Positions 6,641 to 9,649 of a DNA stretch of 9,649 nucleotides are shown piece by piece. The position numbers were made by a program, and so were the translations under genes. How positions within the stretch are numbered: position 1 is the first letter of the stretch; every line of letters starts with the position of its first letter. Source of the DNA: Acidobacteriota bacterium. GTDB lineage: Bacteria > Acidobacteriota > Terriglobia > Bryobacterales > Bryobacteraceae. The stretch is from assembly GCA_021788955.1 (NCBI GenBank), contig JAJYKC010000040.1:1-9649 (forward strand), given 5' to 3'. The notes below the pieces were generated by a model that saw nothing but the letters and a program-made list of their open reading frames with translations, was not told the DNA's origin and did not search any database.

Positions 6641-6680
6641 CCCTAAAACACCTTACCCCGGATTCGGATATGCTCTAGAC

Positions 6681-7151
6681 ATGCTTCGCCGCGAAGCGCT
6701 CCGGCTCACGCTCGCCGCCGCTGCCCTCCCCGTGCTGCCCCAGGGCCAGACCTGGACCGTATTCGATGACCACGAGGCCGCTACCGCCGCCATCCTGGCC
6801 GACCGCATCGTCCCGGGCGCCCAGGCTGCCGAGGTCCACCGTTACATGGATCTGTTCCTTGCGGCCGGTCCGCCGGCTGAACGCCCTGCCTTCCTCGACG
6901 GTCTCGGCTGGCTGGACGCCTACTGCCGCCGGCACTATTCCGCTCCGTTCGCCGCCTGCTCGCCCGCCCAGCAAAATGAGGCGCTGGAGGACATCAGCGC
7001 CGAAAAAGCCCCCGGACGGCCGTTCTTCGACCAGGCTAAGCACCTGACGACGATGATCTACTGGAGCACGGAGGCGGGCTACCGGGATCTGAACGCCGGG
7101 GGACGCGTCCCTGCCACCTTCGCCTGCGAAACCGGCAATTCCGCGCAATAA
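6681..7151 (+). CDS. Gluconate 2-dehydrogenase subunit 3 (gamma) family protein, Tat-type signal
   Basis: This is a 156-aa protein. The N-terminus MLRREALRLTLAAAALPVLP has a twin-arginine followed by a hydrophobic stretch, consistent with Tat export. The mature part follows the gluconate 2-dehydrogenase subunit 3 pattern: AILADRIVPGAQAAEVHRYMDLFL (37-60), a GL-WLDAY-RRHY segment (74-86), a PAQQNEALEDI helix, and FFDQAKHLTTMIYWSTEAGY (115-134). In characterised systems this small subunit escorts or binds a GMC-type flavoprotein dehydrogenase, with a cytochrome c passing electrons to the respiratory chain. Here neither a GMC oxidoreductase nor a cytochrome lies next to it, so its partner must be elsewhere or lost. 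A longer frame from a GTG at 6597 is rejected because it buries the signal sequence. No clear ribosome binding site precedes the ATG. Confidence 0.85.
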   Translation: MLRREALRLTLAAAALPVLPQGQTWTVFDDHEAATAAILADRIVPGAQAAEVHRYMDLFLAAGPPAERPAFLDGLGWLDAYCRRHYSAPFAACSPAQQNEALEDISAEKAPGRPFFDQAKHLTTMIYWSTEAGYRDLNAGGRVPATFACETGNSAQ

Positions 7152-7190
7152 TCCGCCAGACCGATTGAGCGAGCCCCGTGCTGTGCGCTC

Positions 7191-7322
7191 TAAAACGGAA
7201 GTGCCCACCCTCGATAGGTGGGCACTTCGCCATCCGCCTGCCTTTGCAGGCCCCTGTATCACCAGGGTGATGTTATGGGAGAATCAGGCCAACGGCATCG
7301 CGACACCGTCAAAACCTGTTGT
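7191..7322 (-). ncRNA. Candidate small structured RNA, about 130 nt, identity unknown
   Basis: The predicted RNA starts near A7322, 7 nt after a strong -10 element, and ends in the U run after a 12-bp hairpin. Between these ends several stems can form. CAGG (7318-7315) pairs with CCTG (7288-7285), enclosing GACGG (7310-7306) paired with CCGTT (7295-7291) around a TCGCGA loop. CCCTG (7267-7263) can pair with CAGGG (7256-7252), and GCCTGC (7251-7246) pairs perfectly with GCAGGC (7241-7236) around AAAG. The last two stems are directly adjacent and could stack. No signature of SRP RNA (GGAAG loop), tmRNA, tRNA or RNase P is visible. A short 6S-like RNA or one of the lineage-specific acidobacterial RNA motifs remains possible. 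Promoter, structure and terminator agree, but expression and conservation are untested. Confidence 0.55.
7192..7228 (-). terminator. Intrinsic terminator of the candidate small RNA
   Basis: A perfect 12-bp inverted repeat: GAAGTGCCCACC (7198-7209) and GGTGGGCACTTC (7217-7228) with a 7-nt loop. On the minus strand it is followed by CG and then TTTT (7195-7192), a short U run. On the plus strand, where the gene ending at 7151 would need a stop for transcription, no U run follows. It may still act weakly in both directions between these converging units. Confidence 0.65.
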
Positions 7323-7328
7323 GATTGG

Positions 7329-7357
7329 ATGATAGGGCCTCACATTAGAGGAGTCAA
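7329..7357 (-). promoter_or_regulatory. Strong sigma-70-type promoter (TTGACT-17-TATCAT)
   Basis: On the minus strand the -35 is TTGACT (7357-7352) and the -10 is TATCAT (7334-7329), each matching the consensus at 5 of 6 positions, with the ideal 17-nt spacer. A/T tracts (ATTTTT at 7378-7360 region and AAAAA farther upstream on the minus strand) lie where UP elements occur in stable-RNA promoters. No open reading frame with neighbour-like codon use follows, so the likely product is a small RNA. Confidence 0.7.
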
Positions 7358-7388
7358 GGCAAAAATCCGAGTCTTTTTCTACCGCCTT
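7356..7388. repeat. Interrupted inverted repeat upstream of the small-RNA promoter
   Basis: On the plus strand AAGGC-AAAAA (7356-7365) is complementary to TTTTT (7374-7378) and GCCTT (7384-7388), with 5 unpaired bases (7379-7383) and an 8-nt loop. It abuts and slightly overlaps the -35 of the minus-strand promoter. It may be an operator, an UP-like A/T element, or a weak terminator for the gene ending at 7508. Confidence 0.4.
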
Positions 7389-7507
7389 AAGCATTTGAAT
7401 CGGAACCAGTTACAGGATGGACGGCAAGTCAAGCGCAAAACCCGACTTTCCCGCCGAGAGCAGTTTCCGGCCCTACGGAAGCCTCTAACCCGCCAGAAAA
7501 TCGGCCT

Positions 7508-8407
7508 TTACTTGTCGGTCAGATGAAGCGAGATAAACGAATCGGCAGCACTTGAATAACCAAATCGTTGGGCCAGCACTCTGCCTCCCGCCACGGCTAG
7601 TCCCCCGACCACGCACAGTACCAGCAGGAAGCCGATCAGCCTAAAAATCGCCAAAATCATCAGCAAAAAGCGGTGGACGACACTGGGGTCCGGCGGCTTC
7701 TCGTCGAAGGTGACTTTCTCCCCATACCGTAGGCTACCCATCACTCGGGCTACGGCCTCGTCGGCTGACCCAGGGAGCGCTATCTCTACTAAGGAGCCGG
7801 TCCGCTTCATTTTGAACCCTGCCAGACCCGCCATCACCTGCCTCGCGATGCTCGGCGTCGGATAGGAGGCCAGCACCAGGGTCACCCCGCCCGGATAGCT
7901 CGCCACAACCGCCTCGGCCGAGAACTGGAATCCGAACTTGTCCGCGGGTAAACCCGGGGCGAACGCCGCCAGGCTCGCCGGGCCCAGGATGTATCTCTCG
8001 GAACCGGGAGTAGGGCCTTTGGGTAGGAATCCAGGGAGCGTCGGGTAGCCCACACGGCCCACTTCCGCCGGGTCGAGATAGCGGGCCAGATCGCGCGGCT
8101 TCGGGCAATCCCCGCTGCAAGTGACCACCAGAGTTCCCAGAACCTCGGTTCCGGGGTGAGAAGCCTCCTGCCACTGTCCAGCCGCATACGCCCCCGTCGG
8201 GTCGTCGAAGCGGTACGCGGTCGCCCGCCACTTGCCGAAGTCCGCCTCCTCGGCCGACTTCAGTCCGAACTCTGCCCACAACGGGCTTGACTTGGGCTTA
8301 ACCTCGCTGATTTTGGCCTTTACTCCCGGCGCCGGCCGCCACACGCTTTGTCCAAAAGCGGAGGCGGCCAGCGCCAGGAATACGGCTATGCATTGGCGCC
8401 GCAGCAT
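7508..8407 (-). CDS. Exported/membrane-anchored protein of unknown function, coupled to secA
   Basis: This is a 299-aa protein. Residues 1-20 (MLRRQCIAVFLALAASAFGQ) are a Sec signal peptide. A long soluble region (about 21-240) holds GKWRATAYRFDDPTGAYAAG (58-77), one close cysteine pair C97 and C101 (CSGDC), and a VTLVLASYPTPSIARQVM segment. A hydrophobic helix at about 246-275 (FLLMILAIFRLIGFLLVLCV onward) precedes a short tail, so the bulk is predicted periplasmic with a C-terminal membrane anchor. The YRF-D-x-GAY pattern is reminiscent of acidobacterial unknown-function proteins such as the DUF6599 group, but I cannot confirm membership. The ATG at 8407 lies within the codons for the zinc-binding Cys-Cys of SecA, giving a 22-nt overlap and only a weak AAGAAG upstream, so its translation probably depends on secA. 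The function is unknown. Confidence 0.75.
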   Translation of the reverse strand: MLRRQCIAVFLALAASAFGQSVWRPAPGVKAKISEVKPKSSPLWAEFGLKSAEEADFGKWRATAYRFDDPTGAYAAGQWQEASHPGTEVLGTLVVTCSGDCPKPRDLARYLDPAEVGRVGYPTLPGFLPKGPTPGSERYILGPASLAAFAPGLPADKFGFQFSAEAVVASYPGGVTLVLASYPTPSIARQVMAGLAGFKMKRTGSLVEIALPGSADEAVARVMGSLRYGEKVTFDEKPPDPSVVHRFLLMILAIFRLIGFLLVLCVVGGLAVAGGRVLAQRFGYSSAADSFISLHLTDK

Positions 8408-9649
8408 TTCTTGTACTTCTTTCCGCTCCCGCAGGGGCAGGGGTCATTCCGGCCGGCCTTGGCCTTCGCCACGACCGGCTTGGCGGGAGAACTCGACGCC
8501 TCTCCCCCAACGAACTGCAAGTCGGCCATCTCGCGTTCCTTCTTGCGCTGGATATTGCGCGTGAAGTCCTGAACGCTGGCTTGTGCGGCGCGCCGCTGCT
8601 CCATCGTAGCCGCGGCCAGCACCTCCTGATCGGTCTCCTCTTCTTCCTCTTCCTCTTCCTCGTCGTCACTCGGGAACGGGAGCACGGGCTTCGGCGCGCC
8701 ATATTCGCTCCCGTCGGCCCGCGTCACCTGCAGGAAGAACAGATACCGCAGCGTCTCGTCCTCGATGCGGTCCATCATCGCCTGGAACATCTCGAAGGAT
8801 TCTTTCTTGTACTCGATCAGCGGGTCCTTCTGACCGTAGCCCCGCAGGCCGATGCCTTCCTTCAGGTGGTCCATCGCCAGCAGGTTGTCCTTCCACTGCG
8901 TGTCGATGATGTTCAGCATCACGATGCGCTCGGCTTCGCGCATCATCTCCGGGCCGATCAACTGTTCCTTGTCCTTGTAGCGCGCTTCCAGCCGCTCGAC
9001 GATAAAGTCCTCGACCTCGTCGCGCAGCATCCCGCTCAACTCAGACGGTTCCACCTTCACGCCGAACTGCGTCAGGACGTCGGACTGCAGCCCGTGCAGG
9101 TCGTACTCGCTGGCATGTACCTTCTCCGGGCAGCGCTCGTCGACATAGGTCGCCACGAGCCCAGCCACCATCTCCATCACGCGGGCGCGTTGGTCCGCAC
9201 CCTCGAGCAGCGTCCGCCGCATCCCGTACACGGCCTGCCGCTGCTTGTTCATGACGTCGTCGTATTCGAGGATGTGTTTGCGCGAAGCGAAGTTCTGCGC
9301 CTCCACCGCCTCCTGCGCGGCCGCGATGCGCTTGGTGATCAGCCGCGACTCGATCGGCACGTCCTCTTCCATGCCGAGACGCAGCATCAGCTTTTGCATC
9401 CGCTCGCCGCCGAAGATCCGCATGAGATCATCCTGCAGCGAAAGATAGAACCGCGAACTGCCGGGATCGCCCTGGCGCCCGGCGCGTCCGCGAAGCTGGT
9501 TGTCCACGCGGCGGGACTCGTGCCGCTCCGTGCCCAGAATGTGAAGGCCGCCGAGCGAACGCACTTCCTCGCGCTCGGCGTCGGTCTCCTTCTTATAGCG
9601 GTCGAGCACGTCGCGCCATTCCTGGTTTTCCGGCGAGCCGAGCACCGCC
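8386..9649 (-). CDS. secA: Preprotein translocase ATPase SecA, C-terminal part (5' end beyond window)
   Basis: About 420 C-terminal residues of SecA are visible; the reading frame continues past the right edge, and the GTG at 9645 is an internal Val codon rather than a start. The second nucleotide-binding domain ends with GGLHILGTERHESRR and QLRGRAGRQGDPGSSRFYLS, whose arginine finger is a SecA hallmark. The helical scaffold/wing region includes RKHILEYDDVMNKQR and DTQWKDNLLAMDHLKEGI. A variable linker follows, with two Asp and nine Glu in a row (8635-8667). The tail DPCPCGSGKKYKKCCG is the SEC-C zinc-binding motif that contacts SecB and ribosomes. SecA is the ATPase motor pushing preproteins through SecYEG. 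The family identification is secure; nothing looks broken. Confidence 0.97.
   Translation of the reverse strand, partial: AVLGSPENQEWRDVLDRYKKETDAEREEVRSLGGLHILGTERHESRRVDNQLRGRAGRQGDPGSSRFYLSLQDDLMRIFGGERMQKLMLRLGMEEDVPIESRLITKRIAAAQEAVEAQNFASRKHILEYDDVMNKQRQAVYGMRRTLLEGADQRARVMEMVAGLVATYVDERCPEKVHASEYDLHGLQSDVLTQFGVKVEPSELSGMLRDEVEDFIVERLEARYKDKEQLIGPEMMREAERIVMLNIIDTQWKDNLLAMDHLKEGIGLRGYGQKDPLIEYKKESFEMFQAMMDRIEDETLRYLFFLQVTRADGSEYGAPKPVLPFPSDDEEEEEEEEETDQEVLAAATMEQRRAAQASVQDFTRNIQRKKEREMADLQFVGGEASSSPAKPVVAKAKAGRNDPCPCGSGKKYKKCCGANA
8635..8667 (-). repeat. Acidic GAR/GAC codon tract in the SecA linker
   Basis: Eleven consecutive codons (GAC GAC then nine GAG/GAA) encode DD followed by nine Glu in the variable linker before the SEC-C motif. 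The tract is trinucleotide low complexity and could change length by slippage in steps of one residue without breaking the frame. Confidence 0.7.

Larger units (their letters stand above)
6547..6680. other. Divergent intergenic region between the sigma operon and the gluconate-dehydrogenase-like gene
   Basis: This 134-nt stretch must hold the promoter of the minus-strand operon and probably that of the plus-strand gene. Apart from the weak minus-strand candidate and the sigma Shine-Dalgarno, a TATGCT (6669-6674, plus strand) lies only 6 nt before the ATG at 6681. That would fit a nearly leaderless message, but no matching -35 is visible, so it is not called as a promoter. No hairpin of note was seen. 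Confidence 0.4.
7152..7507. other. 356-nt intergenic stretch without a credible protein gene
   Basis: This stretch has fewer G/C bases than its flanks, and the frames crossing it do not show the third-position G/C bias of neighbouring genes. It holds a minus-strand promoter, a probable small RNA with terminator hairpin, and an interrupted inverted repeat just upstream of the promoter (listed separately). Between 7389 and 7507 nothing convincing was seen apart from a weak TTCCG/CGGAA stem. Confidence 0.6.

Noticed and set aside
6646..6674. Sigma-70 promoter for the plus-strand gene using TATGCT at 6669-6674 as -10.
   Set aside because: No -35 resembling TTGACA lies at 16-18 nt upstream (the 17-nt position reads AAACAC); the single hexamer is insufficient.
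1979..7189. A 15-nt sequence at 1979-1993 recurs with one mismatch at 7175-7189.
   Set aside because: In about 9.6 kb of GC-rich DNA several such 14-of-15 matches are expected by chance, and the two contexts are otherwise unrelated.
6675..7262. Minus-strand frame of 195 codons opposite the gluconate-dehydrogenase-like gene.
   Set aside because: It is the mirror of a GC-rich gene with a clear signal peptide and family pattern on the plus strand; the mirror protein is Gly/Arg-rich without domains.
7236..7322. Possible riboswitch (c-di-GMP, cobalamin or fluoride) because of GCAAAGGC- and GGTGAT-like words.
   Set aside because: The surrounding conserved blocks of these families are missing, and the element ends in a terminator with no co-directional gene immediately downstream.
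7218..7526. Plus-strand frame of 102 codons crossing the intergenic stretch.
   Set aside because: Its codon use lacks the third-position G/C bias of neighbours, it has no recognisable domain, overlaps the 3' end of the minus-strand gene, and runs antisense to a better-supported RNA gene.
1..9649. CRISPR arrays, transposases, integrases, tRNA or rRNA genes.
   Set aside because: None of the expected repeats, terminal inverted repeats, conserved protein motifs or RNA signatures were seen; the window looks like chromosomal core DNA.

Overview
The window is GC-rich DNA with strong G/C preference at third codon positions. Gene content fits a Gram-negative bacterium with an outer membrane: a type II secretion operon, SecA with a zinc tail, an ECF sigma/anti-sigma pair and a Tat-type gluconate dehydrogenase gamma-like protein. 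The combination of families and the unrecognised exported proteins suggest Acidobacteriota (Bryobacter/Solibacter-like). That assignment is inference; no rRNA or other marker gene is present.

Region 1 (about 1-6546, all minus strand) reads as one long transcription unit, described here in the direction of transcription: ECF sigma factor (TTG start), zinc-binding anti-sigma factor, an exported protein of unknown function, then gspE-gspF-gspG-gspH-gspI-gspJ. gspJ runs off the left edge. Junctions are very tight (2-nt gap, ATGA overlap, one-base TAATG overlap, 21-nt gap, 8-nt overlap, GTGA and ATGA overlaps). The exception is a 94-nt spacer before gspG that can fold into a strong hairpin. The layout suggests that the sigma/anti-sigma switch and the secretion machine are expressed together. 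GspE also carries a tandem 24-5-24 residue N-terminal motif of the MshEN (c-di-GMP-binding) type, so assembly may have a second, post-translational input.

Region 2 (6547-7507) starts with a 134-nt divergent intergenic stretch. It is followed by one plus-strand gene, a Tat-exported gluconate 2-dehydrogenase subunit 3 family protein with no GMC oxidoreductase partner in view. After that comes a 356-nt stretch without a credible protein gene. On its minus strand this stretch has a near-consensus sigma-70 promoter (TTGACT, 17 nt, TATCAT) preceded by A/T tracts, then about 130 nt of structured sequence ending in a perfect 12-bp hairpin plus a short U run. This looks like an unannotated small RNA gene and is the most promising new element in the window.

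Region 3 (7508-9649, minus strand) holds the C-terminal part of secA, whose 5' end lies beyond the right edge. An exported or membrane-anchored protein of unknown function overlaps the secA 3' end by 22 nt and is probably translationally coupled to it. Sec delivers unfolded substrates to the periplasm and the type II system moves folded ones out, so the window joins two steps of one export route, although they appear to be separate transcription units.
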